Origin: JBGLNL01 sp964548045
GTDB taxonomy: Bacteria; Chloroflexota; Dehalococcoidia; SZUA-161; SpSt-899
DNA length: 23,315 nt
Reading direction: 5' to 3'
NCBI GenBank assembly: GCA_964548045.1
Contig: CAZJQZ010000025.1
Coordinates: 1-23,315 of the forward strand
Made by a program: the position numbers and the translations under genes. Under the pieces are notes generated by a model. That model had not been told where the DNA came from and ran no database searches. It worked only from the letters and a program-made list of their open reading frames with translations. Below, piece after piece: positions 7,293-15,035 of the stretch; position 1 is the first letter of the stretch, and each line of letters opens with the position of its first letter.

Positions 7293-7326
7293 TCACCCTC
7301 ACCCAACCTCTCCCTCAAGGGAGAGG
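7293..7326 (-). repeat. 34-nt dispersed repeat, copy 2 (inverted relative to 4904-4937)
   Basis: The reverse complement matches 4904-4937 at 33 of 34 bases, differing only at TTGGG versus TTAGG. The palindrome CCTCTCCCT-CA-AGGGAGAGG occupies 7307-7326 and is followed on the plus strand by AGTTTTTC, so this copy might also act as a weak rightward terminator or pause just before the CoA-transferase gene. Confidence 0.75.
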
Positions 7327-7348
7327 AGTTTTTCTGGTGGAGGTCAAA

Positions 7349-8542
7349 ATGGCACAAGCGCTCGATGGAGTTAAGGTGCTCGATTTTTCCAGCTATTTTG
7401 CCGGACCGTATTGCGGGTTGCTGCTGGCAATGAATGGTGCAGATGTGACTCGCGTGGAAAAAGTCGGTGGTTCTGAGGATAGGAAATTCGGTCCATTCGC
7501 TCCCAACGGCGATGCCATTTTTTCATCCATAATTTTAACCGCTCAAAAGAAATGCATCACTCTTAATATGCGAACGGACAAAGGTAAGCAAATCATGGAA
7601 AAGATGGTCCGTGAGGCAGATGTAGTGCTGCATAACTTCGTCCCCGGCATGCCGGAGGAAAAGCTACTGGCGTATGACGAATTATGCAAGATCAACCCGA
7701 AGATCATCGTCACGCATATCACCGGATTCGGAAATCATGGGCCTTACGTCAAGCGTAATTGTTTCGACTCCATCGCTCAGGCTATCTGCGGCCCGATGAG
7801 CTTTACCGGGTTCCCCGGCCATCCCCCCACCCGTTACGGCACCGCCCCGATGGATTTCTCGACCGCCATTTCCGCCGCGCTGGGCACTATGATGGCTCTT
7901 TTCAATCGAGAGAGAACTGGCGAAGGGCAATTCGTCGATGTATCCATGTTCAACGTGGGGGCGGCGATGGGAGGAGCCCTCTTTGCCGCCGAGTACAAAC
8001 TGACCGGACTGGTGCGCACCCAGCACGGCAATGCCAGTTTTTTCAACTTCACAGACTGTTTCCAGTCCAAAGATGGTGACTGGATGATGATCAGCGCCAT
8101 CGGGGATTTCATCTGGAAACGCCTGTGCCAGATTATCGAACGCGAAGACCTTCTGGAAGATCCGAGGTTCGCAGATGACATTACCCGCTATGAAAATCGC
8201 GAACCTTTGTTTGAGATTGTCAGTGCATGGACCGGACAACGCACTTACAAAGAAATCACTGAAGTGCTGGAGAAAGCCAGAGTCCCTCACGGACGAGTCA
8301 ATAATAATGCAGATTTCTACGAAGACCCGCATGCCTGGGCCCAGGAGATGATGGTGAATATAGAGTATCCTGAGCTTGGCACCGTTCCTTTGCCTGGCGT
8401 GCCAATCAAACTTTCAGGGACGCCCGGTTCACTGGATAAAGCTGCGCCACCCTACGGGGCCGACAATGCCGGAATCTATGGCGAACTACTGGGAGCAAAC
8501 GAAGAAGACCTGCAAAAATTGTCTGAGGAAGGCGTGATATAG
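7349..8542 (+). CDS. Family III CoA-transferase (CaiB/BaiF)
   Basis: This 397-residue protein moves CoA between carboxylic acids, as formyl-CoA transferase and carnitine CoA-transferase do. It opens with LDGVKVLDFSSYFAGPYCG, the typical N-terminal Rossmann start, and continues with ADVTRVEK, LNMRTDKGK and ADVVLHNFVPG. The catalytic Asp of the family is at D169 in TAPMDFSTAI, the same number as in formyl-CoA transferase, followed by TGEGQFVDVSMF. The length is normal. The ATG at 7349 is preferred over the in-frame GTG at 7337 because GGAGG (7339-7343) lies 5 nt before the ATG. As the last gene of the cluster, it probably activates the pathway substrate as a CoA thioester. The substrate is not identifiable. 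Confidence 0.88.
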   Translation: MAQALDGVKVLDFSSYFAGPYCGLLLAMNGADVTRVEKVGGSEDRKFGPFAPNGDAIFSSIILTAQKKCITLNMRTDKGKQIMEKMVREADVVLHNFVPGMPEEKLLAYDELCKINPKIIVTHITGFGNHGPYVKRNCFDSIAQAICGPMSFTGFPGHPPTRYGTAPMDFSTAISAALGTMMALFNRERTGEGQFVDVSMFNVGAAMGGALFAAEYKLTGLVRTQHGNASFFNFTDCFQSKDGDWMMISAIGDFIWKRLCQIIEREDLLEDPRFADDITRYENREPLFEIVSAWTGQRTYKEITEVLEKARVPHGRVNNNADFYEDPHAWAQEMMVNIEYPELGTVPLPGVPIKLSGTPGSLDKAAPPYGADNAGIYGELLGANEEDLQKLSEEGVI

Positions 8543-8607
8543 ATTGGCCAGTAAAATAGCGCAGGATAGCTTTTGCTATGTAGTTGAGGGGGGGCACATC
8601 CCGATTT

Positions 8608-8638
8608 CCAAATCCCCCTTTGCTACAGGGGGATTTGG
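8608..8638. repeat. 12-bp palindrome between convergent genes; possible terminator
   Basis: CCAAATCCCCCT (8608-8619) and AGGGGGATTTGG (8627-8638) are perfect reverse complements with a 7-nt loop. It shares the AATCCCCC core of the element at 4864-4896. It lies between the ends of the CoA-transferase gene and the convergent cNMP-fold gene, where a bidirectional stop would be expected. No U-tract follows on either strand, so Rho-independent termination would be weak. Confidence 0.55.
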
Positions 8639-8721
8639 AGGATGATTAGAGCTTCCATAAAAGCGTCATCATCAAATCGCTGAGTGATCGGCAATCAGAT
8701 GGTATAAAAACAATCGATAAC

Positions 8722-9216
8722 CTACGTAGCCTTGTAAGTTTCCACCTCTGCTGTCTGTTGGAACAATTTTTCGGCAGTTTCAGAGAGCCGTAATGCAATG
8801 ATTGAGGCCAAGCGCTTCATAAACAGATAGCCCACATCTGGGTTCTTATCCAAAATATCCATGAGATCTTTCCCATTTATTTCTATCACTTCAGACTTTT
8901 CCCGGCAACGCGCGGAGGCAGTGAGTATTCCCGGCTCTACCAGAGCAGACCAGGCAAAAGAAGAACCTTCCTTCTCAGTACTGATAATGACATCACTGAC
9001 TCCCTCTGCTTGAAGCCAGCTTTGCGAAAGTTTCCGCTCAATAGAGACTCTACCACTCTGAAGCATATAAAGCTTTTCCGCTTTATCCCCTTCAGTGAAA
9101 ATCCTTTCCTGGCTATCGTAAGTGCGTGCTGAGCAAGCCTGTGCTACACTCTGTATGAACCGCTGGTCCAGTCCAGAGAAAATGGGGAACCGTTCCAGAA
9201 TCTCAACATCTACCAT
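8722..9216 (-). CDS. Single-domain cyclic-nucleotide-binding-fold protein
   Basis: This 164-residue protein consists of one CAP_ED/cNMP-binding beta-roll (about 8-125), with LERFPIFSGLDQRFIQ, FTEGDKAEKLYMLQSGRVSIE and a C-terminal helix to residue 150. No DNA-binding helix-turn-helix follows, so it is not a CRP/FNR transcription factor. The phosphate-binding cassette, normally FGE...RxA, reads FAWSALVEPGILTASAR. The Glu and Arg that hold cyclic nucleotide are missing, so it probably binds another ligand or acts as a structural sensor. Its promoter is at 9329-9358, and GAGGAG precedes the ATG. It is convergent with the catabolic cluster, and its partner is unknown. Confidence 0.75.
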   Translation of the reverse strand: MVDVEILERFPIFSGLDQRFIQSVAQACSARTYDSQERIFTEGDKAEKLYMLQSGRVSIERKLSQSWLQAEGVSDVIISTEKEGSSFAWSALVEPGILTASARCREKSEVIEINGKDLMDILDKNPDVGYLFMKRLASIIALRLSETAEKLFQQTAEVETYKAT

Positions 9217-9328
9217 CTGCTCATCTCCTCAAATTTGTTTGGACCCCCGTTAACCTTACCATTTAGAGAATACCTGAAAACCATGCCCAATGCTTCTTGA
9301 GACCACCTTTTATTTTTAAGTAATCAAG

Positions 9329-9358
9329 ACTTTACATCAACCGTTGTCATTTTGTCAA
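9329..9358 (-). promoter_or_regulatory. Sigma-70 promoter of the cNMP-fold gene
   Basis: On the minus strand a perfect -35 TTGACA (plus 9353-9358) is followed after 18 nt by TAAAGT (plus 9329-9334). The predicted start near 9322 leaves a leader of about 105 nt before the ATG at 9216. Confidence 0.55.
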
Positions 9359-9517
9359 TATCCAGAGAGCGCACTTTTCAAATGAAATGCAAGGAGATCA
9401 GTTGTGAACAACGTATTCAACGATTCGGAATTAAAGGCAAATTTGGAAGTCATAATTTGAGATTCCCCTTTCCCTCATTATTCCAAATACACCCTGTGTA
9501 TTTGAGTAATCAAATGC

Positions 9518-9546
9518 TTGTCCCTCATCTGACGAGGCATTATACT
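9518..9546 (+). promoter_or_regulatory. Sigma-70 promoter of mnmE, placed for a leaderless transcript
   Basis: TTGTCC (9518-9523) and TATACT (9541-9546) are 17 nt apart. Transcription would start near 9553, only about 4 nt before the mnmE ATG at 9557. The bases before the ATG (TTAACCTTGCC) contain no Shine-Dalgarno sequence, which agrees with leaderless initiation. Confidence 0.55.
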
Positions 9547-9556
9547 TAACCTTGCC

Positions 9557-10894
9557 ATGTATCAGGATACCATCGCAGCAATTTCCACCCCTGTTGGCGA
9601 AGGCGGGATCGGCATTGTCCGTCTAAGCGGGGAAAATGCCAATAACATTGCCATGCAGCTTTTTGATAAGTCCCTCTCCGACCGCCGACTGGTTTACGGC
9701 CATGTCATTGATCCGGAGACTGCCGAAACTGTTGACGAAGCGCTGGTTGCGTATATGGCTGCCCCCCACACTTATACTCGTGAGGACATCGTCGAGATCA
9801 ATTGTCACGGGGGAGCGGCTTCCCTGCAACGTGTTCTGGGACTTGTTTTGAAGTACGGTGCCCGATCAGCAGAGCCCGGCGAATTCACCCTGCGAGCTTT
9901 CTTAAATGGCAGGATCGATCTTTCTCAGGCGGAATCGGTACTGGATATCGTTCGGGCCAGAACCAATGCCAGCCTTCGTCTGGCGGTAGAAGGATTGGGC
10001 GGAAGGCTCTCAGGAGAGATTTCAGCTATGCGCAATGAACTCCTCTCAATTCTTGCCTATCTGACCGCACGGATCGATTTCCCTGATGATGAAGTGCCCG
10101 AACAGGATGCCCTTGGCCCGGTTCAAAAAGTCCGCGAGCAATTGCAAAAACTTATTGACGGCGCTGATGCCGGGATTGTGTACCGGCAGGGGATTCGCAC
10201 TGCCATTGTGGGGCGTCCCAATGTGGGGAAATCGAGCCTGCTGAATTTACTTTTACGCCAGAGCCGTGCTATCGTGACCCCCGTGCCCGGCACTACCCGT
10301 GATACTCTCGAAGAGGTGGTGAATTTGAATGGCGTGCCCTTCGTGCTTGTCGATACCGCGGGGATTATCGAAAGCAGGGACGTGGTGGAATCCCTTGGCG
10401 TAGAGCGGAGCCGAAAAGCGATTGAGCAGGCCTCCCTTGTCTTACTGGTTGTTGACACCAGTGAGCCAATCACCGAAGCTGATCAGCAAATCTTTGCTCT
10501 TCTCGGGGAAAAGATCGTGGTGGCAGCGGCCAATAAATCCGATCTGCCGACGGCGGCAGATCTCTCCGAATTGCCCTGGCCGATTATTCACACCTCCGCT
10601 GCTACCGGTGATGGGCTGGAAAGCCTGGAAGTGAAAATGGTGGAGCTGGCCCTCGGTGGCAAAGTTGCTGCCCCCGATGCATTCCTGGTGACAAATGTGC
10701 GTCACAAGGAAGCGCTCCAGAGAGCGGAAGAACATCTTTCCGAGGCGCAGGCGAGTCTGGAAAAGAACGCGCCTGATGATTTTATTACGATCGATTTAAC
10801 GGCAGCGCTCGATGCGCTGGGGGAAATCACCGGAGAGAAGGTCACCGGGGATCTGCTGGAAACGATTTTCAGCCGGTTTTGCATCGGGAAATAG
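9557..10894 (+). CDS. mnmE: tRNA modification GTPase MnmE (TrmE)
   Basis: This 445-residue protein works with MnmG to modify the wobble uridine (xm5U) of certain tRNAs. The N-terminal tetrahydrofolate-binding domain begins with DTIAAISTPVGEGGIGIVRLSG, the standard start of the family, which fixes the ATG. A central helical domain encloses the G domain: G1 GRPNVGKS (219-226), G2 in PGTTRDT, G3 DTAG (266-269) and G4 NKSD (326-329). The protein ends in FCIGK (441-445), whose cysteine is the invariant C-terminal residue. The length is normal. It has its own promoter and no visible ribosome site. mnmG and the usual rnpA/yidC neighbours are not in the window. Confidence 0.97.
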   Translation: MYQDTIAAISTPVGEGGIGIVRLSGENANNIAMQLFDKSLSDRRLVYGHVIDPETAETVDEALVAYMAAPHTYTREDIVEINCHGGAASLQRVLGLVLKYGARSAEPGEFTLRAFLNGRIDLSQAESVLDIVRARTNASLRLAVEGLGGRLSGEISAMRNELLSILAYLTARIDFPDDEVPEQDALGPVQKVREQLQKLIDGADAGIVYRQGIRTAIVGRPNVGKSSLLNLLLRQSRAIVTPVPGTTRDTLEEVVNLNGVPFVLVDTAGIIESRDVVESLGVERSRKAIEQASLVLLVVDTSEPITEADQQIFALLGEKIVVAAANKSDLPTAADLSELPWPIIHTSAATGDGLESLEVKMVELALGGKVAAPDAFLVTNVRHKEALQRAEEHLSEAQASLEKNAPDDFITIDLTAALDALGEITGEKVTGDLLETIFSRFCIGK

Positions 10895-10910
10895 GCTCAC
10901 AAAGTTTTCC

Positions 10911-10939
10911 TTGACACCCCCTCCGATCCCCCCTACAAT
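10911..10939 (+). promoter_or_regulatory. Consensus sigma-70 promoter of the phosphate transport pair
   Basis: Perfect -35 TTGACA (10911-10916), 17-nt spacer, -10 TACAAT (10934-10939). The promoter begins 16 nt after the mnmE stop. The start near 10946 leaves a leader of about 155 nt before the TTG at 11102. I found no Pho box or recognisable riboswitch in this leader. Confidence 0.7.
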
Positions 10940-11101
10940 GATTACAGTCAGGTGGATAGGCGGGCCTTTCTTTAGTGAGTGCAGCAATTATTCCTGTACC
11001 TTGCCAAAATCAATCGATTTCCTCATTTTACGATCGGTTTCATTTCGTTTCCCCATTCCACATATTTGAAGAATCCCAAATAACTATTGAGGAGGTGTGC
11101 G

Positions 11102-11731
11102 TTGCCCAGATTCATGCTTGCTCCCAAGAATAGGAGATTCTACGATTATTTTGATAGAAGCGTGGAAAATCTCTATGCCGCATCGTCCCGGCTGGTCGAT
11201 CTCTTTGATAATTTCGAGAATCGAGAGGAGAAAGCTCAGGCGATCAAGAAGCTGGAACGTGATGGTGATGAGATAACCCACAGAATTATCGAAACACTTC
11301 ATCTTAGCTTTGTGACCCCGATTGACCGGGAAGATATCGCGCTCCTGACTCAGAGGCTGGATGATGTACTCGATTTTATGGAAGGCGCCACCAAACGCTT
11401 GTTACTTTACAACATTCAGGAACCTGCCCCACAGGCAATCGAGATCACTCATGTTATCAAAAAAGTGACGGCCGAGTTAAACAAAGCCGTTCCTCTCCTG
11501 CGTAATCACCGCCGGCTCAAAGAAATTCTCCCTCATTGTGTGGAGATCCACCGGCTTGAAAACGAAGCCGATGATCTGCATAATGCCGCTTTGAGTGATC
11601 TTTTTAACAAGGAACCCGATGTCAGGGAAATCTTGAAATGGCGCGATATATATCAGCAACTGGAGAGATCCGTGGACCGTGGTGAGGATGTAGCCAATGT
11701 GCTTGAGGGGATAGTCCTGAAGTATGCTTGA
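11102..11731 (+). CDS. DUF47/PhoU-like accessory protein of the Pit transporter
   Basis: This helical protein of 209 residues belongs to the DUF47 (TIGR00153, PhoU-related) family, which is typically encoded next to Pit phosphate transporters and thought to regulate them. Family features are the start PKNRRFYDYFDRSVENLYAAS, the acidic metal-binding-type helix KKLERDGDEITHRIIETLH, the segment FVTPIDREDIALLTQRLDDVLDFMEGA, and a second acidic repeat HRLENEADDLHNAALSDLF. I place the start at TTG 11102, because GGAGG (11091-11095) sits 6 nt before it and homologues begin near this point. The in-frame TTG at 11087 would put the ribosome site inside the gene. Its end overlaps pit by 8 nt, so translation is coupled. 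Confidence 0.88.
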   Translation: MPRFMLAPKNRRFYDYFDRSVENLYAASSRLVDLFDNFENREEKAQAIKKLERDGDEITHRIIETLHLSFVTPIDREDIALLTQRLDDVLDFMEGATKRLLLYNIQEPAPQAIEITHVIKKVTAELNKAVPLLRNHRRLKEILPHCVEIHRLENEADDLHNAALSDLFNKEPDVREILKWRDIYQQLERSVDRGEDVANVLEGIVLKYA

Positions 11732-12737
11732 TGAAGTTCTGCTGGTTGTAATCTTTGCAGTTGCTCTGGGGTTTGGGTTTTCCAATGGACTGAATGATGC
11801 TGCCAATGCCGTAGCTGCTTCAATAGGAAGCCGGGCGCTTTCTCCCCGTATTGCCATTGCCATTTCCGCTGTATTCAATCTTTTGGGAGCTATTCACGGT
11901 GCCATGATTGGCGCGGCTGTAGCCAAAACCATCGGCAAGGGTATTCTTACTACTGAGGCAGTTACCGGTGATTACGGATACAGCATTGTTATTGGCGCGA
12001 TTGTTGCAGCTATCATCTGGGTAGTCACTGCTACCTATTTCGGGTTGCCGATAAGTGTGAGTCACTCACTGGTGGCCGGACTTGTGGGTGCAGGGTTTGC
12101 CACCGGAAGCAAAATCGGATGGGAAGGATTTGGGAAAACTCTGGCGGCCGTGGTTTGTGCCCCTGTACTGGGATTTATTGGCGCCTTTGTGCTGATGATT
12201 CTCATATTATGGTTGGTATATAGAGTTGCCCCAGGGCGCGCAAATAGTATTTTCAAGAGATTGCAATATCTGACCACTGCCTTTTTAGCGTATGCACATG
12301 GCAAGAATGACGGGCAAATGCCTATCGCTCTTATGGTCATGGCGTTTGTACTCTATCACGAGAGTACTAATTACTGGGATGATATCCCCTGGGGAATAAT
12401 CGTTGCTGCCGCTGCTTCTATCTCGCTGGGGACAGCTATTGGCGGATGGCGGGTTATCAAGACGGTCGGGTTGAAAGTTACCAGGCTTGACCCGCCGCAG
12501 GGATTTATATCAAATTTCTCGTCAGCAGGCGTTATTGAAGTGGCTTCTCATCTGGGAATCCCGGTTAGTACCACCCATTGTACAGTTGCCTCGGTGATGG
12601 GAGTTGGGGCAACTCGTCGGCTTTCAGCGGTGCGGTGGGGAGTTACCGGGAATATTGTCTCAGCGTGGATATTGACCTTCCCTATATGCATTGTCCTCGG
12701 GTGGGTGCTCACCTACTTGCTGAAATACATTATCTAG
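11724..12737 (+). CDS. pit: Low-affinity inorganic phosphate transporter, Pit family
   Basis: This 337-residue, highly hydrophobic inner-membrane protein takes up phosphate (as metal phosphate) driven by cation gradients. Both family signatures are present as an internal repeat. The first half has GFSNGLNDAANAVAAS (18-33) and GLPISVSHSLVAG (107-119). The second half has AYAHGKNDGQMPIA (189-202) and GIPVSTTHCTVASVMGVGA (278-296). I judge that eight to ten membrane helices are present. The length is typical of the shorter bacterial Pit proteins. It is cotranscribed with the DUF47 gene and convergent with ftsH, with 28 nt between the stops and no classic terminator there. Confidence 0.93.
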   Translation: MLDEVLLVVIFAVALGFGFSNGLNDAANAVAASIGSRALSPRIAIAISAVFNLLGAIHGAMIGAAVAKTIGKGILTTEAVTGDYGYSIVIGAIVAAIIWVVTATYFGLPISVSHSLVAGLVGAGFATGSKIGWEGFGKTLAAVVCAPVLGFIGAFVLMILILWLVYRVAPGRANSIFKRLQYLTTAFLAYAHGKNDGQMPIALMVMAFVLYHESTNYWDDIPWGIIVAAAASISLGTAIGGWRVIKTVGLKVTRLDPPQGFISNFSSAGVIEVASHLGIPVSTTHCTVASVMGVGATRRLSAVRWGVTGNIVSAWILTFPICIVLGWVLTYLLKYII

Positions 12738-12765
12738 CGAGAGAGGGAATAAGGGGGGATTGTAT

Positions 12766-14964
12766 TTATACATTCCCGAGTGGTTCGGGAGGGGAATCTC
12801 CAGAGAAGCTGTCAGGCAGCCCTTGATCTTTTTCTTTGGATGATTTTGGTCTGGTTTCGATGGGCACTGGCTTCTGAGAAGGGGGGTCCAGTGGCGAATC
12901 GGATAACTTGGCATCAAAGAGCTTGTTGAGAGCATCCCCTTCGATGGTCTCTTCGATAATCAGTCGCTCGGCAATCTGGACCAATTTGTCATGGTTTTCG
13001 GTCAGTATGTCCTTGGCAACATTGTATGCATTCTGGATGAGGCCGTGAACCGCTCCATCGATCGCATTGGCGATTTCCTCACCATAGTCACGCTCTTCCG
13101 ATATCTCCCTGCCCAAAAAGATCATCTCCTGCCTCTTTCCATAGACCCTCAGCCCCAGCCCGTTCAGGCCTTTGGCTTCTTTGATGAAAACCTTTATCCC
13201 CAGAACATCAGTATCAACGTCATGTTCGTGCAGCAGTTCAATCAGGGTCGAATCCTCTTCCTTGCGCGATTGGAGGACAATCCCATCCTTGAGCTTCACC
13301 AGAATATCGTTGCCGTATACCTCAAAGTATTCAACATTTCCCTTTTTAGCTTCCGCCAATGCGGCGCTTATCGGAATCTCTTCGTATTCAATTTTGTCGC
13401 TCATTCCATAACGCATGATCATCGTTCTGGCAATTTGTGTGGAACGTTCCAGATCATTGCTGGCGCCAGTGGTGATATCATCGAAAATGATCTCTTCAGC
13501 AACATGTCCGCCTAACATGGTGGCCAGGATATCTTCAAATTGGGAACGGGATGTCAGGTAGCGATCTTCGGTTGGGAGCTGCTTGGTGTAACCACCGGCC
13601 AGTCCGCGAGCTATAATGGATATTTTGTGAACCGGATCCGCGTCGGGAAGCATTCTGGCTACCAGGGCATGCCCGGTCTCATGATAGGCCACGATCCTCT
13701 TCTCTTTTTCGCTGATAACCCGGCTCTTACGCTCCGGCCCCATTTGCACCCGATCGATGGATTCTTCCAGTTCATCAATGTCGATTTCCTTCTTTTCTCT
13801 CCGAGCAGCCAGGATAGCGGCCTCATTAATGAGATTTGCCAGGTCAGCTCCGCTAAATCCGGGGGTTTGTTTGGCCACCACTTCCAGATTGGCATTGGAA
13901 GCCATAGGTTTACCTTTGGCATGAACTTCAAGGATCGCCTTCCGCCCCTTGATATCGGGGTTATCCAGGATAACTCGACGGTCGAATCTCCCAGGACGTA
14001 ACAAGGCAGGATCAAGGATATCGGGCCTGTTGGTAGCGGCCAGAATAATCACATTTACATTGGTATCGAATCCGTCCATTTCAGAGAGAATCTGGTTCAG
14101 GGTTTGTTCCCTTTCATCATGTCCACCACCAAGCCCCGCACCCCGATGTCGGCCGACTGCATCGATTTCGTCAATAAAAATTATGCAGGGGGCGTTGCGT
14201 TTGGCCTGCTCAAACAGGTCCCGAACGCGGGCAGCGCCTACGCCGACGAACATTTCCACAAACTCGCTACCACTGATGGAAAAGAATGGCACGCCGGCCT
14301 CACCGGACACAGCCCGGCTTAGGAGGGTCTTCCCTGTTCCCGGCGGGCCCACCAGCAAAACTCCGCGGGGGATACGGGCGCCCAAAGAAAGGAACTTCTC
14401 GGAATGCTTCAGGAATTCCACGATCTCCTGAAGCTCTTCTTTGGATTCGTCAGCTCCGGCCACATCGTCAAAGGTTACGGTGGGCGTATCGCCGGCGAAC
14501 ATTTTGGCCTTGCTCTTGGCAAAACCCATCGCCTGGTTGGCTCCTCCCTGCGCTCGTCGCATGAGGAAAATGAGCAGCGCACCGAAGAGGATCAGGGGCA
14601 GGAAGTTGAGCAATATCATGGTCCAGGTACTGCCCAGACCGCCACCTTCCTTCTTATAGGTAATATTCACATCCGGGTTTTCACCACTGATCTCAAGACC
14701 TTCGTTTTTAAATATTTCCTCTATAGTGGTGTTATCCCCAATGCGGGATTTGTATTTTTGTTCACCGGAACTATCGATCTCCTCGGCGTAGACAGATTTT
14801 CCCTTGACCTCAATCTCTTTGATTGAGTCACTTTTCACCTTGGTAATTAAATCACTCAGAGAGATTTCCTCAGTTTCGCTGCCTCCACCGGATGAGAACA
14901 TCGAAAAGAGAATGGCAACCACTGCTACGATTACGATTAGAATTATGAAACTGTTCTTAGGCAT
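12766..14964 (-). CDS. ftsH: ATP-dependent zinc metalloprotease FtsH with an extra domain in its protease region
   Basis: This 732-residue membrane-anchored AAA+ protease degrades membrane and regulatory proteins. It has a TM helix (about 6-23), an extracytoplasmic FtsH_ext domain (31-107), a second TM (113-135), and an AAA domain with Walker A GPPGTGKT (206-213), Walker B FIDEID (263-268) and the second region of homology TNRPDILDPALLRPGRFD (311-328). The M41 protease has HETGH (428-432) and the third zinc ligand D504. An insert of about 75 residues (525-600) interrupts M41 between RYGMSDK and GLRVYGKRQEMIFLGREIS. The insert resembles the FtsH_ext domain (see findings). The tail (688-732) is Pro/Ser/Asp-rich. 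All catalytic residues are intact. The ribosome site is weak, and a promoter lies at 15001-15009. Confidence 0.96.
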   Translation of the reverse strand: MPKNSFIILIVIVAVVAILFSMFSSGGGSETEEISLSDLITKVKSDSIKEIEVKGKSVYAEEIDSSGEQKYKSRIGDNTTIEEIFKNEGLEISGENPDVNITYKKEGGGLGSTWTMILLNFLPLILFGALLIFLMRRAQGGANQAMGFAKSKAKMFAGDTPTVTFDDVAGADESKEELQEIVEFLKHSEKFLSLGARIPRGVLLVGPPGTGKTLLSRAVSGEAGVPFFSISGSEFVEMFVGVGAARVRDLFEQAKRNAPCIIFIDEIDAVGRHRGAGLGGGHDEREQTLNQILSEMDGFDTNVNVIILAATNRPDILDPALLRPGRFDRRVILDNPDIKGRKAILEVHAKGKPMASNANLEVVAKQTPGFSGADLANLINEAAILAARREKKEIDIDELEESIDRVQMGPERKSRVISEKEKRIVAYHETGHALVARMLPDADPVHKISIIARGLAGGYTKQLPTEDRYLTSRSQFEDILATMLGGHVAEEIIFDDITTGASNDLERSTQIARTMIMRYGMSDKIEYEEIPISAALAEAKKGNVEYFEVYGNDILVKLKDGIVLQSRKEEDSTLIELLHEHDVDTDVLGIKVFIKEAKGLNGLGLRVYGKRQEMIFLGREISEERDYGEEIANAIDGAVHGLIQNAYNVAKDILTENHDKLVQIAERLIIEETIEGDALNKLFDAKLSDSPLDPPSQKPVPIETRPKSSKEKDQGLPDSFSGDSPPEPLGNV

Positions 14965-15000
14965 TGTTATTTCCGTTGGCTTTTATCTTGGCAATGAAAC

Positions 15001-15009
15001 ATTATATCA
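15001..15009 (-). promoter_or_regulatory. Extended -10 promoter of ftsH
   Basis: On the minus strand TGA is followed directly by a perfect TATAAT (plus 15001-15006), an extended -10 arrangement. No good -35 is seen. The start near 14994 gives a leader of about 30 nt. The promoter lies in the 71-nt gap after panB. I saw no terminator in that gap, so read-through from the pan operon into ftsH is also possible. Confidence 0.5.
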
Positions 15010-15035
15010 CACAATTGCCGCCAGAGTGTGGGGGA

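Larger units (their letters stand above)
9217..9556. other. Intergenic region with two opposite promoters, no gene
   Basis: This 340-nt AT-rich spacer separates the leftward cNMP-fold gene from rightward mnmE. It contains the two promoters listed separately. A 65-codon frame (9352-9549) lacks family-like sequence and a ribosome site and was rejected. I see no RNA gene or repeat. Confidence 0.5.

Noticed and set aside
7682..8332. 216-codon minus-strand frame opposite the CoA-transferase
   Set aside because: The plus-strand CoA-transferase is intact with its catalytic Asp, and the antisense frame shows no family features or ribosome site.
4864..8638. Repeats as a CRISPR array
   Set aside because: Copies are kilobases apart, partly inverted and palindromic, with no regular spacers and no cas genes.
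11087..11101. Upstream TTG start for the DUF47 protein
   Set aside because: The GAGGAGG ribosome site would then lie inside the coding sequence, and homologues start near the TTG at 11102.
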